DNA of 64,000 nt from Artemisia argyi. Taxonomy: Eukaryota; Streptophyta; Magnoliopsida; Asterales; Asteraceae. Location: positions 9,715,465-9,779,464 of the forward strand of contig CM060692.1 of NCBI GenBank assembly GCA_030686995.1, given 5' to 3'. Of this stretch, positions 33,025 to 44,527 are shown piece after piece. The position numbers and the translations under genes are program-made. The notes under the pieces were generated by a model. It worked only from the letters and a program-made list of their open reading frames with translations, had not been told where the DNA came from and ran no database searches. Every line of letters starts with the position of its first letter. The stretch's first letter is position 1.

Positions 33025-34536
33025 TTAGGTTCTATTGCTGAGAGGAAACAAAAGAAATTGTTTTGTATCTTGGGCTTGTGACCTAAGGGTTCTTTGGTTA
33101 AGATGTCCTATTATATTATCTAATGGATATGATATAGATTCTTTAATATTAACAGTTTCGTTATTTTCTAAGTGAATGTCTTCATTATCATTTCCTATGG
33201 GTTTTGTTTTACTAACCTCAATAGCTTCATCTTCGACTAAATCATCATCTTCTAAAGGTAATGTTTTAGGAGGTGGTGGTGTTTCATCAAATGTTACATT
33301 TAGTGATTCCTCTACTTTCATGGAGTGTTTGTTAAGTATTATATATGCTTTGCTATTTTGTGAGTATCCTAAAAATATTTCTTCATATGATTTTGGATCA
33401 AACTTAGTGAGATAGTCCTTAATGTTTAAAATATAGCATTTACTTCCAAATACCTTAAAGTAGCTTAAGTTTGGTTTTCTACCTCTTAATAACTCATAAG
33501 GAGTTTTTCCTAGAATTCTTCTAATTGATACTCTATTTAAAATATAAGTTGATGTATCTACGACGTGACACCAAAATTTTTGTGGGATGGATTGTTCATT
33601 TAACATAGTTCTACTCATTTCTTGTAGTGACCTATTTTTTCTTTCTACTACGCCATTTGATTGAGGAGTACGAGGAGCGGAGAAATTGTGAGATATTCCA
33701 TTTAACTCGCAATATTTTCCGAATTGTACTTCGTTATCAAATTCCCTACCATGGTCCGTCCTAATGGCAACTATTGAGCAACCTAATTTATTTTGAATCA
33801 TTTTACTAAATATTTCGAATTTTTCAAAGGCTTGGGTTTTGTCACTTAAAAACCTAGTCCACGTGTATCGTGAGTAGTCATCTACTATCACTAAGGTATA
33901 TTTGTTTCCTCCATAGCTCCGCACAGCAGATGGACCAAAAAGATCCATATGTAATAATTCTAGGCATCTAGTAGTGGATACTATATTCTTGACTTTGTGA
34001 CTAGCATGAGCTTGTTTTCCAATTTTACATGCATCACAAAAATGCTTGTCATATTTCAGATTAGGCAAATTTCTAACTAATTCCTTAGAGGCCAAAGATT
34101 GTATTTGTTGCATGTTAGCATGTCCTAATCTCCTATGCCATAGTGTAGAGTTTTCATCTAGGGTCGTTAGGCATATCCTATCCTCAGGTTTGTTTCCTAG
34201 TTTCATAACATATATGCCACCTTTTCTAATTCCTCTACCTATAATTTTTCCATTCTTAACTATTTCGCTATCATCTTTGGTAAATGTGACTCTACATTTA
34301 TTATCACATATTTGTCCTACACTAAGCAAGTTATATGTTAATTTATCTACATGCTCTACATTTTCAATAGTAAGTGAGTCTTGAGAGATCGTACCTTTGC
34401 CAATGATTTTTCCACGTAAGTCACTACCGAAAATAACATTACCTCCATTGTATGCCTTGTATGTAGAGAATAGATTGCGATTCCCCGTCATGTGCCTCGA
34501 ACATCCGCTATCTTTGATCCATTCGTCAGGTTCCAA
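33025..34536 (-). pseudogene. pol: Copia1 protease end, pre-integrase and integrase
   Basis: 503 codons. It starts with the protease active-site context WIKDSGCSRHMTGN. The pre-integrase zinc domain follows (LWHRRLGHAN...CDACKIGKQ), then the integrase core with LHMDLFGP, RTDHGREFDN and PQSNGVVERKNR supplying the DDE triad, and the copia-typical YELLRGRKPNLSYFKVFGSKCY. The last 25 or so codons leave the expected frame, so a frameshift lies near 33050-33110, before the RT domain. Confidence 0.88.
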
Positions 34537-34716
34537 GTTAATTCCTAAACATATTTCGTCGGTTTCTTTTGCCGTAAAACACTTTTCGTCTTTTGGCTTT
34601 TCAACTTCTTCTTTGTCACTATCACTCCATGTTCCACTAACAAAAGCACCTTGACTTTCATAACCCGGTGGCTTTAGACATTCGCCAATGAGATGATTTG
34701 GACTTCCACATCTAAA

Positions 34717-35607
34717 TCACTTTCTTTTCCCGTAGTTGTCATTTCTATTCCTTTGGAATGCTTTTCTTTCGTCTCGTGATGATCTAGTAAATCTTCCTCG
34801 TCTCTTGAAGAACTTCTTGAATTCTCTTACGGCCATTGAATATTCTTCGTCTTCACTTTCGTCACTTGAATCATCATCATCACTAGGTTCCTTTCTGGCT
34901 TTTAGAGCAATGAATTTGGTTTGTTCTTTCTTGACTTTGACCGTTTCTGAATCTCTTCTTATGATTTCTTCATGAACCTTCAAGTTGCCAATTAGTTCAT
35001 CTAGTGATAACGTCATCAAGTTCTTTGATTCTTCGATTGCCGTGACCTTAGCTCGCCATTTTGGATGCAATGCCCTAAGAAATTTCCTAACACAATTTTT
35101 ACTAGAAAATGTCTCATCAAGTGCTTTTAAGCTTGTGATGATTGTGTTAAACTTAGCAAAAGCATTATCAATTGATTCCTTTTCCGGAATCGTAAATTGT
35201 TCATATTGTTGTACAAGAAGATCTATTTTATTATCTTTGACTTGGCTATTACCTTAGTGAGTAATTAGTAAAGAATTCTAAATTTCTTTGGTGGTTTTAC
35301 ACATAAAAATTCTTTCATATTCTTTGCGTGGTAACGCATTATAAATTACCATTTTAGCCTCATTATTTTTTGCTAATTTCTTTTTCAAATCATCATTTTG
35401 TTCTTCAAAAGATACAATTTCATTCATTTTAGTTTCAACATTATATTGAATAGGAGGAAAATCACCAAAGGTAATAATATTCCAAAGATCAAGATCTTTT
35501 GATTTCACATACGTTTCGAATCTATTTTTCCAATATAAAAATCCATCACTTTCAAATAGTGGTGGTCTTTGCATAGATTGCCCTTCTAAATATTTTAAAG
35601 ATTCCAT
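34717..35607 (-). pseudogene. gag: Copia1 gag, broken by three stops
   Basis: The N-terminal part (35278-35607, 109 codons) opens MESLKYLEGQSMQRPPLFES and has FLYWKNRFETYVKS, the usual start of this copia gag family. TAG at 35278-35280 and TAA at 35254-35256 interrupt it. The rest (to 34717) has [20 protein letters not shown], an acidic [13 protein letters not shown] stretch and an Arg-rich tail. A TGA at 34717-34719 falls exactly at the first Cys of the zinc knuckle; the remaining knuckle (FRCGSPNHLIGEC) is encoded beyond it in frame. The element cannot make functional Gag. Confidence 0.85.
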
Positions 35608-35660
35608 AGATCGTTACAAGTTTTAAAATACAATATATTTTAAAAATCTTGCTAGACGTG

Positions 35661-35673
35661 GCTCTTGATACCA
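35661..35673 (-). other. Copia1 primer binding site (initiator Met tRNA)
   Basis: On the minus strand TGGTATCAAGAGC follows the LTR after 2 nt, close to the standard copia site TGGTATCAGAGC. Confidence 0.85.
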
Positions 35674-35675
35674 AT

Positions 35676-36213
35676 TGTGGAAAACTAGAAGGGGGGTTGA
35701 ATAGTTTTACGTCCTTTTAATTTGTTATAAAAGATTGTTTGAAAGTTTTCTTTGTTTTCAAAAATATAGATTCGATGCTATATGAAATCAAGTCATGCAC
35801 AATATGAAAAACACTAAATAAGTACGATAAATCAATAATAATGTAAGTAAAGAAATAGATGAGAGTTGGAAAGATCGAACTGAGAGACAAGAGATTTATA
35901 GTGGTTCGGCTACAAGGTCACCTTCCTTGCCCTACTCCACTCCCCTAGCACCTAACTTGAGAGTTTTCTTCACTATGTCAACAAGCTCCCTTATGGCGGA
36001 AAAAACCTTACACACCAATTTACACACCACAACTACGTCACAACTTATTCACACCTTCTACACAACTATTTCACACCTATTCACTACTTGATCACACCAC
36101 TTCTTCACACCTATCTCCTACACACCAATTTTCTTCACACCTATCTTCTACACACCAATCTTCTTCTTAACTTTTCTTCTTCACAACTAACTACTAACCA
36201 ATCACACTATATA

Positions 36214-36302
<89 letters not shown>

Positions 36303-37083
36303 AACTAAACTATCTTCTAACAAATATTCACAACTAATCACACAATGAGATGAGTATAAAGATGATGTTCTAACAACTTAGATGTGGAGATCACAACAAG
36401 TTGTAATACTTCTTGTCTTGAGGAATAGAAGTATTCTTCTCTTGCACTTGATAGGATGATCTTTGGATCACTTAGAAACAAAGATTCAAGAATGTATGAT
36501 CAAAGGATTTAGAGATTGGAAAATGAGATCTAGAACAGAAAGTTAAGGAGTGCAAAAGGTGAGAAAAATTCCAGGTTTGAAGTGGTATTTATAGGCAACA
36601 AATTCTGACAGAGGAGCGTGGCCGGTCCCCTTAAATCAAGGCCGGTCCCCTTAATTTTAAGGGGACCGCCCCTTATAATTAAGAGGGCCGCCCAGCTGAA
36701 ACGGCCAGAATCTTTGTCTTTTAGTGGGGAAAGTTTATTTGGTTAAAAACTAACTGATTTTGGTTAAAAATTTGAATTCATATATTTAGTATGAATAAAA
36801 CATTTTTCTTTATTACCAAAAGTGTTTTTCAAAAATATATAATATGTTTATATAATTAAATAAACTTTGCATTAGTTAATTAAATACCCCTTTGATCATA
36901 AATTGCACTAAACACTTTGTTTATTCATACCTTAAGTGATTTGGATGTAAAGAGAAATATTAATCACTAAATACTTGTTTATGTCACAAGTTTTAGTTCT
37001 ATGAGTTTATATTTTGTGATAATTAAAACATAGAGATATTGATAACATGTTAATAATGTTTTTAGGCATTATTTATGTCAACA
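35676..37083 (-). repeat. Copia1 5' LTR
   Basis: 1408 bp. Relative to the 3' LTR it lacks a 30-bp repeat unit, has a longer TA tract (about 36207-36300) and an extra 21-bp copy in the palindrome block; about 14 substitutions otherwise. Begins TGTTGACATAAAT on the minus strand. Confidence 0.9.
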
Positions 37084-37088
37084 AATCG

Positions 37089-37683
37089 GATGTGTACTAT
37101 GATTTTAATGGTTGTATTTAATGCATAAGTAACTATTAAGGAGGCCATGGTATGGATACTTAACGTGTCGCCATAGGAAGAGATAGAAGCTTATAGGGTT
37201 GGGGAAGATCGTACACGGCCCCACAATTGGTATTAAGGAATGCAACCCGTCACCCATGCAATTTTAACAAGCTTATCAATCAATAAAAGATAACTAGAGA
37301 GTAATGAAATCTAAGTAAACACGTTTTCTCCATATATAGTTTCACATTACATTTTATTTTATTGTCTTTTTATTTTTATTGCATTTAGTAGTTATTTGGG
37401 TTAGTTGATTAGCAACTAATTCCGCCCACTCTTCCAAAACTCGAGATTTTACTTGTTTTCCATAAAATATAAAAAATACAAAAAGAATCATCCCTCACCT
37501 CTAGACCTAGTTAGAGTAATTTCAATCCTAATGAACAGTATTCCCTATGGAGAATGATCAATCCCCCGGTACCTGCCACTTTACTATACTACATCGGTCA
37601 GGTACACTGCTTGGTGGGGATTGTAAACTTCTCTAGATCCCTTGAGAAGTAAAACTTCCGTGTAGACCACAATCCGCACATCA
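37089..37683 (+). mobile_element. Element B 5' LTR, third segment
   Basis: Resumes after the copia1 duplication and ends CGCACATCA at 37683. The text matches the corresponding parts of the A and C LTRs, such as GGTACACTGC and TGGTGGGGATTGTAA. Confidence 0.8.
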
Positions 37684-37794
37684 AAGTTTTTGGCGCTGCT
37701 GCCTGGGAATAGTTATTGTTTAGGTTGAATTTTATCTTTATTAGGTCTACTCACTAGATTCCTTTCTAGTGAGATTTTTATTTTTAAAGGTTTT
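37684..37794 (+). mobile_element. Element B primer site and start of internal region
   Basis: TGGCGCTGCTGCCTGGGA at 37691-37708 is a diverged tRNA-Asp primer site. The following 80 bp match the leader of element A (TTAGGTCTACTC...TAGTGAGATTTTTATTTT) until an abrupt end at about 37790, where element E begins. Confidence 0.75.
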
Positions 37795-38571
37795 TGTTAA
37801 TACAAATAATTTCAAAAACGTTATTCGCATTATTCGGTCTTCTCGTGTTTTGATAATCACAAAATATAAAGACATGTTACATAAAGTTACGGTTTATAAG
37901 TTTTTAATCGAGGAAGCTCGTTTCTTCTACGTAGCTGCTACAACATCACTTCATGTATGAACAAACATTATACCGTCATTAGTTAAGTGATCAAAGAGTT
38001 TTATTTTCTCCTAAACTTACATTTTTAAGTTTAACAAAACATTTTCACAAAAGTATTTTTGTGTTTTTAAAGAAAAGTTTTATTAAGAAAATAAATTCAA
38101 ATTCAACCCTTATAACAGCTAGTTTTCCCCCCAAATCAGTTCAGCCTGCACCAAATAAGTTTTCACCACGTCAAGACAAAATGGGAGCGTTTTGTCGAGG
38201 CGGTCCCTTAAATAGGCTTACGGTCCCTTAGTGATAAGGGACCGTCTGGTATTTACGGGACCGTCCCTCTCCCTCCTGTCGTCTATAAAAACTGAACTGT
38301 TACACTTCAGAAAATAGACTTACACAGACACAAAACTTTCAGGTCTTTGTTCATTTTATCTTTGATCACTATAACATGTCGATATATGTTTATAAGTGAT
38401 TTCCTCTTCCGTCAAGTGCAAGAGAAGAACTCTCGACATAGATGAAGACTCGAGATGTTATAGGTGTCCACACACAAACGTAACAAGTGTTACGGTGATA
38501 GGTTATTTAAATTATGTTATTGTTTTCTGAATTTCGTGTGAGTCGAGGATGGGGATATCTTTGTGAACTTG
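37795..38571 (+). mobile_element. Element E: plus-strand copia LTR, first segment
   Basis: TGTTAATACAAATAAT resembles the copia1 LTR start TGTTGACATAAATAAT. The inverted repeat CGGTCCCTTA-GTGA-TAAGGGACCG (38221-38244) lies upstream of TATAAAA at 38284-38290, the same layout as copia1. It is cut at 38571 by element C (ACTTG duplication) and continues at 47550. No coding part of E is in the window. Confidence 0.65.
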
Positions 38572-39970
38572 TGATGCGTGGGAATCGCACCTTGCTTTAC
38601 CTCTCGAGGGATCTCGAGAACCCCCACCAGGCAGTGTACCTGATCGTTGTAGTATAGTATAGTGACAAGTACCGGGGGATTGATCGTTCAGCTTAGGAAT
38701 AGTGTTGCTAGGATTAGAAAACCTAATTAATAGTTCTAAAGGTGAGAGATGATTATTTTTGTATTTTTATATTTTTATAAAAGCAAGTAAAATCTCAGGT
38801 TTTGGAAGAGTGGGCGGAATTAGTTGCAATTCAACTAACCCAAAGCTAAGATGCAATCAAAATAAAATAATAAAAATGAAAATAAACTAATTATAGTAAG
38901 GTTGTGAGCAGTAATTGGAGAAATTGTGTTTACTTAGACTTCACTACTCTCTAGATATCTTTTACACGTTAATTACTTGTTACACTTGTATGGATGACGG
39001 ATTGTATTCCTTAATACCATTCGTGGGGTGGCATACATAACTCCCCAACTCTATGAGCTCTTATCTCCTCCTACACCATGATCCAGCACAACTATAGGGA
39101 TTGTAAACAGTGGCTCATGCATTAAATACAACCAATAAAGACCTAGTACGCCTCGGTTCATGTTTCTTAAGACGTTCAAGCATGTTACCATTTGGAGATC
39201 TGCCAGTTTTCTTAAGCCTAACATATAATATCATTCATCCAAAACAAAAATAGACAAGTAATCAACACATAATCAACATCTAGGTTTCATTAGATCTAAG
39301 CAAACACAAAAGAGATCTAGCCTAGCATAGTAGAATTGAGACAAGAACAAGATATAAACAACCAACACATAGACATATTGATTGAATTGGAAGGACACTT
39401 ATCTCAATTACAATGCAAGGTCTCAAGGGTTTGGAACCCTTGAAAAACCTGTAAAAGATACACCAAAATCGTCTTTAGGGTTTCACCAAAACTTCTCTCT
39501 TCTTTATGAAAAAACTAGAAAACTATATATAGGAAAAGTAGGCTGACGGCGTCAAGAGTTACTTGTGATGCCGTCACCTCGCCGCCATATACTTCCTCGG
39601 ACGGCCTTGATCTACTTATGACGGCCTATGTGACGCCGTCATCAACCACGGTATTTTATTCTTGCCACTTTGACGCCGTCAAGAAGGCGTTTGACGCCGT
39701 CACCACCTTCGGTATTTTAATCTTCATGTCTGACGCCGTCAAGATTTAACTCTTGACGCCGTCACCTTGTATCTTCAGCATGGAAATTTGGTACTTTGCC
39801 GTTTTCTTCACTTTTATGCTCCAAAAACGTCCAAAATGGCTTCTTTTCCAGAATTCACTCTCCAAACACCTAAAATCACAAAAGGAACGATTTAGGGCAA
39901 TATTTGATCAAATAAATTCGGATTCGGGCTTAAATGACCCCCTAAAAACGGATCATTTTTCGCCTCATCA
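38572..39970 (-). repeat. Element C 3' LTR
   Basis: 1399 bp. It has TGACG(G/C)CGTCA dyad pairs at 39544/39566, 39671/39692 and 39731/39754 and a single at 39631. The TATA box (minus CTATATATAG) is at 39523-39532, and a telobox-like AAACCCTAA follows near 39470-39484. An 8-bp deletion near 38615 distinguishes it from the 5' LTR. Confidence 0.92.
39523..39764 (-). promoter_or_regulatory. Element C LTR promoter with phased dyads
   Basis: Three dyad pairs spaced 21-23 bp within each pair, the nearest only 12 bp from the TATA box. The same layout is in the 5' LTR (about 47092-47335), which would drive the element. Confidence 0.65.
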
Positions 39971-40010
39971 TATACCCTTACACTTGAGATTTGCTTGTCC
40001 TCAAGCAAAT
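39971..40010 (-). other. Element C polypurine-like tract and hairpin
   Basis: On the minus strand AAGTGTAAGGGTATA abuts the LTR, preceded by the perfect hairpin ATTTGCTTG-AGGA-CAAGCAAAT (39989-40010), as in element A. Confidence 0.7.
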
Positions 40011-40522
40011 GCGCTTTTATTCTACTCGAAAGACAAGTTAGGGGTCATTTAACACTAATATAAAAGTAATTACAACAAATAATCGTTCCACTAAAGACCA
40101 ATAGACAAGCACGGAGGTCATACACTAGCACCTCACAAATAGTGTTTAGATACTCACATCTCTCGGGTGTAATAAAATAATATAACATTATGGAAATGGA
40201 AGATATCTCTCACTACCTGTCATAGCAAAATAGATTACCATAGGCTTGGGAAAGGATCAAACCTCCACCACATGGCGTAAGCACCTAGGATAAACTATCA
40301 AAGAGGTCTTTTAAAAGGTTGTAACGTTAGGTATAGGGATATGAATTACACGGTTTTGTTGGATAAAGGAAATTTTACTGGTGGCGAGTTAACAATCTTG
40401 GTCAATTACATGTACAAGATGGCGTTGCTAAGCCAAGACTAGACTCGACTTAAGCTAATAAATGAAAGATAACAAAAACATAAAATAAACATAGAATAAA
40501 AACGGGATGGTAGTCCGTATGT

Positions 40523-40574
<52 letters not shown>

Positions 40575-42539
40575 CATACACTCTTACCCTACCATCCAAA
40601 ATAATACATCATAGGGGTATAAACGTTTCCCTTACACTTGAATCTTTACATACTTTACATTAAACTATTCTAATGACTCGAATTAAGAAAATCAAAACAC
40701 TTGGAGCACTTTTAAGATTAACGCACATATGGGGGTAATAAGTGATGTTCTTCCCCATTACTCCATAAAATAAGTACTTACCCATGAGTCCCAATCGTCC
40801 CAAAACAATATGTACAAGGATATGACTCGACTTAGCAACCATGTAATCAATTAGAAAGTTAACTTAGGGTTTAACAAATAACAATAATGCACTAAAAATG
40901 AGCGCATACACGGAAGGCTAAGGCGATTTGGGTGTACATTTAAGTGGGGTGTAACAAATTCTTCCTTTAAGTAAAATGCTTAAAGTTAGAAACGAAAAGA
41001 TAGGCTCGGAGGGGTGTACTAGGGGTTTCGTGTACTAAAAATGAGTACAACGCAAAGGGTGTGGGAAAAATTAGTTGACTTAACTAGCCAAGTAATATGA
41101 CTTAAATGGTCAAGTAATTATAATACAGGTTTAACACAAGGGTGATCCTAATGCCTCTTATCATGTAGTAAATCCTACCACACGAATGTAGTCTCACTCG
41201 CGGTCTCGGGATGCATCACTAACGCAAGTTCTAGAATCTAAATGCTACCGGTACACTCATAAGCACTAATAGTAAATGCTTTTCCTATCAAATCTAAAGG
41301 CGAACCTCACATTTTTGGGTGGAAAATTTTTCTGAATATACGGTTATGTGCTAGTCATACAATCTCCTATCCATGAGACGCTTGCTATGGCTAAAGTTTC
41401 ACTCCTAAATGTTGTAAAAAATTTTAAATTTGACGCTAAAATTACACTAACAAGTATTTCTCATAGTTTTATTACACATCTAGTATCAAACAAAACAAAC
41501 TCAAGCGAAAGTGCATATGTAAGGTATCATCTTTTTACCCTCCCCTTACACTTAGGATGAACATTGTCCCCAATGTTCAAGTAAAGAATGTAAAAGTTAT
41601 GAGGTAAAGAGAATGAAATCAAATACTCCCCTGATTCGCTCGGTATGGATTATAGGTTGGCCAGGTTAAATATTCCTCCAAGAAAACGAACCATCAAAGC
41701 TTCCCTTCCAGAATATAAATCATCTTCTTGTCATAAATAACCTGTAAATCCTGACAACAATAGACAAGGCAACCTCGCGTAAAATCGGCGGCATCCTATA
41801 TAAGTTACGAAATCCTAGAAAACAAAGTAAGATATAATGCTTGTGGAATGAAGTTTGCAGATTTCCTGGAGATTATAAAACTTAATAATTCACAAAAACC
41901 ATAAGACTCCGTTAGAAAAACAAAACCGGTAAAATTTCCAGATTTTAACTCCTGATGCCGTCAAGAGCAATACTCTGACGCCGTCAGAATGGACCTGCAG
42001 AAATTCTTATGTTAAGTTTCCGGAAAATTTCTGGAAAAACTTTGTCCTACTTCCTGGAAAATCTTGCAAAACTTCATTATGACTCAATACAAGCATTTGA
42101 CTCTAACAAATACGAATATACATGTTCATTAAATATTGTGGAGAATCATGATCGGTTTGTTTCTTGAAAACATATTTGGGGTTTCCCCTTACACTTATCT
42201 TTTGCAAAAATACCTTTAGGTTGAAGTTAAGACTAGACCAAACAACATAACAAAGTATTTCCACATTTTAGTTGAGAAACATGATTAACCAACAATAAAA
42301 ATAAAACATGCATACGGAAGCAAATAACAATCAAACAAATAAAATCACACAAAACATGGGTTGCAAAGATGAACCATCAATAAAAATTAAAAGCTGATCA
42401 TGCATAATACTAGTTAAAAGAACAGAAATAAAAATTGTTCAAAGCCAACAAAGGCTGAATCCTAAACTATTACAACCCAAATGTTTCAAATCGTACAGCC
42501 AAAAATAAATTGTTCAAGAATCACGGATATCAAAATGGA
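40011..42539 (-). other. Element C 3' non-coding region
   Basis: About 2.5 kb homologous to the element A 3' region from about 42370 downwards. No ORF is conserved between the two. A dyad pair (TGATGCCGTCA at 41953, TGACGCCGTCA at 41976, 23 bp apart) lies within it. Confidence 0.7.
40519..40574. repeat. Poly-T tract in element C
   Basis: Runs of T with one short interruption. It corresponds to the A-rich tract of element A. Confidence 0.9.
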
Positions 42540-43829
42540 TCACTGAGGGGGAGGACCAAAACGATAATCATAGCCTGGTGGGAGGTGTCCAGTGTACCCG
42601 TAGGGAGGGTAGTCAGTCTCTCGGCCTGGGAAGGGGTCAATCTGTAGGTGAGGCTCAAGCTGATCTCGGGTGGAGAGATGCTGCATCTGGCGGACGGTAT
42701 GATCATACATCCAGTCAAAGCGCTGGTCAGTAGTAGCTCGCCACGCATCCATCTGACCCATCCAGGCACCCTGGTGTGCCTGCCAGTCTCCCCGACTCAT
42801 GTGTCGGTAGTAATCAGCCGTCCCCTCCTCATACCCGGCAAACTGATGCTGCTGGGGCATTCCCTCATCATCACCGTCATCATCCTCATCATCAGCCCCT
42901 ACGTACCATGTGTAGGCACCATCCCTCATCTGCATCACAATGTTCATCTGCCTAAGGGATTTCGCCCTCACTACCCTGCAGTTCCCACAGTCGCTCAAGT
43001 ACCCTATGATCTGAGGAGTAAGAAGACCATAGGAGCGAGCCAACCGTGTGACGAACATCCCCCCATAAACCTTGTCGATATCCCTCTCACCCACACTGGT
43101 CCTCAAGTAACTGGCCACCCAAAACGGGATGTTGCAGTAGACATCCTCAGAAAAGATGGTGAACAAGTAGAATAAGTCCGAAGCAGTGATACGGTGAGTG
43201 GTGCCATGACGTGCAGACAAGCTGTATGTGATGCACCTGTGAACTAGCCTAACAATGGGGTCTCTGATCGATGCAGCCCCAGTAGTCGAGGTGTAAACCC
43301 CATTCCCTATGGTTGGCCAAAAGGTAACGCACCTCATCTCACTCCGCTGAGTCTCTCCATGTAACAAATTCAGCAGAAAAGCCCCATCAACCTCCTCACT
43401 AGTATATAGCCCAAGCCTCCAACCAAACTCAGCCACAGAACAAGACCTCAACTCTCCCCCTAGCCTAAAATATATCGTGGTGCCCCCAATATCTCCCCTA
43501 GCCTCAGCTTGATCAAAACGGAAGGTCGCAAAGAACTCCCGTACTAACTCACTATATACCGTCTCTCTCAACCTAAACAATCTCTCCCACTGCGGACCCG
43601 CAAATCCATCTGTGCGGATCCTCCCTACAAACGCAGCCTCCAACCCACTAGCCCTCAGAAAATCCCAGTCAACCACCGCCCCAGCATCGATGTGGTGGTT
43701 ACACAACTCCTCATACTTAGTACTAGTACCAACATCACCAAACTCGCCCCAACTGTGCACTAATTCCCCATAATTGATCCCTTGAGATCTAGAAGAACTA
43801 CCCTTTTGTTGGCGAGACCTTTTGCTCAT
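42540..43829 (-). CDS. Element C Athila ORF-1-like protein
   Basis: 429 codons, intact. The N-terminus is basic (MSKRSRQQKG) and could be a nuclear signal. The centre (about residues 60-310) matches my memory of the ATHILA ORF-1 family (Pfam PF03078): a WERLF...LVREFFATF block, FRLGGELRSCSVAEFGWRLGL, a SIRDPIVRLVHRCITYSL-like block, ITASDLFYLFTIF and GGMFVTRLARSYGLL. An acidic Asp/Glu stretch (about 320-330) and a Pro/Tyr/Gly-rich tail end it. The family's function is unknown. It lies after gag where pol would be expected. Upstream it has its own dyad pair and TATAAAT, and a TTTTTTTCCAG splice-acceptor-like sequence immediately before the ATG, so it may be made from its own or a spliced mRNA. 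Confidence 0.8.
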   Translation of the reverse strand: MSKRSRQQKGSSSRSQGINYGELVHSWGEFGDVGTSTKYEELCNHHIDAGAVVDWDFLRASGLEAAFVGRIRTDGFAGPQWERLFRLRETVYSELVREFFATFRFDQAEARGDIGGTTIYFRLGGELRSCSVAEFGWRLGLYTSEEVDGAFLLNLLHGETQRSEMRCVTFWPTIGNGVYTSTTGAASIRDPIVRLVHRCITYSLSARHGTTHRITASDLFYLFTIFSEDVYCNIPFWVASYLRTSVGERDIDKVYGGMFVTRLARSYGLLTPQIIGYLSDCGNCRVVRAKSLRQMNIVMQMRDGAYTWYVGADDEDDDGDDEGMPQQHQFAGYEEGTADYYRHMSRGDWQAHQGAWMGQMDAWRATTDQRFDWMYDHTVRQMQHLSTRDQLEPHLQIDPFPGRETDYPPYGYTGHLPPGYDYRFGPPPQ

Positions 43830-43875
43830 TTTCCTGGAAAAAAAGTGGAGTGAATGGGAACGATTAGAATGCGAA

Positions 43876-43940
43876 ATTTATATGAACTTTATGCAGTCAG
43901 ACACATCTGACGCCGTCAAGAGTAATTTTTGACGCCGTCA
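43876..43940 (-). promoter_or_regulatory. Candidate internal promoter of the element C ORF-1-like gene
   Basis: Dyads at 43930-43940 and 43908-43918 (22 bp apart), then TATAAAT on the minus strand at 43876-43882, 25 bp on; the ATG is about 47 bp further. This copies the order and spacing of the LTR promoter. TTTTTTTCCAG at about 43836-43846 could instead be a splice acceptor. Confidence 0.5.
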
Positions 43941-44527
43941 GATGGATCAGAATTACAGCCATGCAAATGCGAGGGAAAAATCAATTTTCAAACTCTTAAC
44001 CTATTACCCAAACGCTCCTTAAATCAGGAAACAGGGGGGGGGGTCAAGGAATCCGAGGTATGATGGGTTTTCCCTAAATTAATGCATGATTTGGGTGAGA
44101 CAACATCATCAAATGGTAACCCCACGAATACAAATCACCAATTGGATGGCATTACGATTTGCTAATGGTGGGTCAAGAATGGGGTTTCGGGCGAAAGGGG
44201 TTTTTCAAATTGACGGGTCCTAAGGATAATTAACCGAGAAAAGATGAAGAAAACTTACTTACAAAGTAGAGATCGGAGGCGGAAGATGTCGAATTGGGGG
44301 TTTGAGAATCAGAGTAGCAGCAACACTTGGGTGAGATTTGTGGGGTATGGCTTGAAAGTGATTGGTTTTGGGTTAATATTGCTGATCCGTCGAGCTGACG
44401 GCGTCAAGGGTTAAATCTGACGCCGTCAGATGCCCGTGTGGGGTGAGGTTTGGAGTAGTTTCAAGTTTAGTCCCTGCTCTTTGCGTGAATAACTAAACAC
44501 AAGTAAAACCCATGAGTAGCTATTTCG
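43941..44527 (-). other. Element C gag to ORF-1 spacer
   Basis: Non-coding, with a further dyad pair at 44396-44406 and 44418-44428 (22 bp apart). A G run near 44034-44042. No protease or RT remnant is visible, so pol was lost cleanly. Confidence 0.6.

Larger units (their letters stand above)
12170..37083 (-). mobile_element. Copia1: Sirevirus-like Ty1/copia element, interrupted by D
   Basis: Minus-strand element bounded by LTRs (12170-13544 and 35676-37083) and the duplication AATCG at 12165-12169 and 37084-37088. Excluding the inserted element D it is about 9.1 kb. Order on the minus strand: 5' LTR, initiator-Met primer site, gag, integrase, RT-RNase H, long 3' region with an extra ORF, polypurine tract, 3' LTR. 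About 1.4-kb LTRs, GGTCCCC palindromes and the AAAAAGGGGGAGAT tract fit Sireviruses. Its genes are broken at several points although its LTRs are about 99 percent identical outside indels. Confidence 0.9.

Noticed and set aside
42648..43175. 175-codon plus-strand ORF opposite the ORF-1-like gene
   Set aside because: It is an antisense shadow of the well-supported minus-strand gene.
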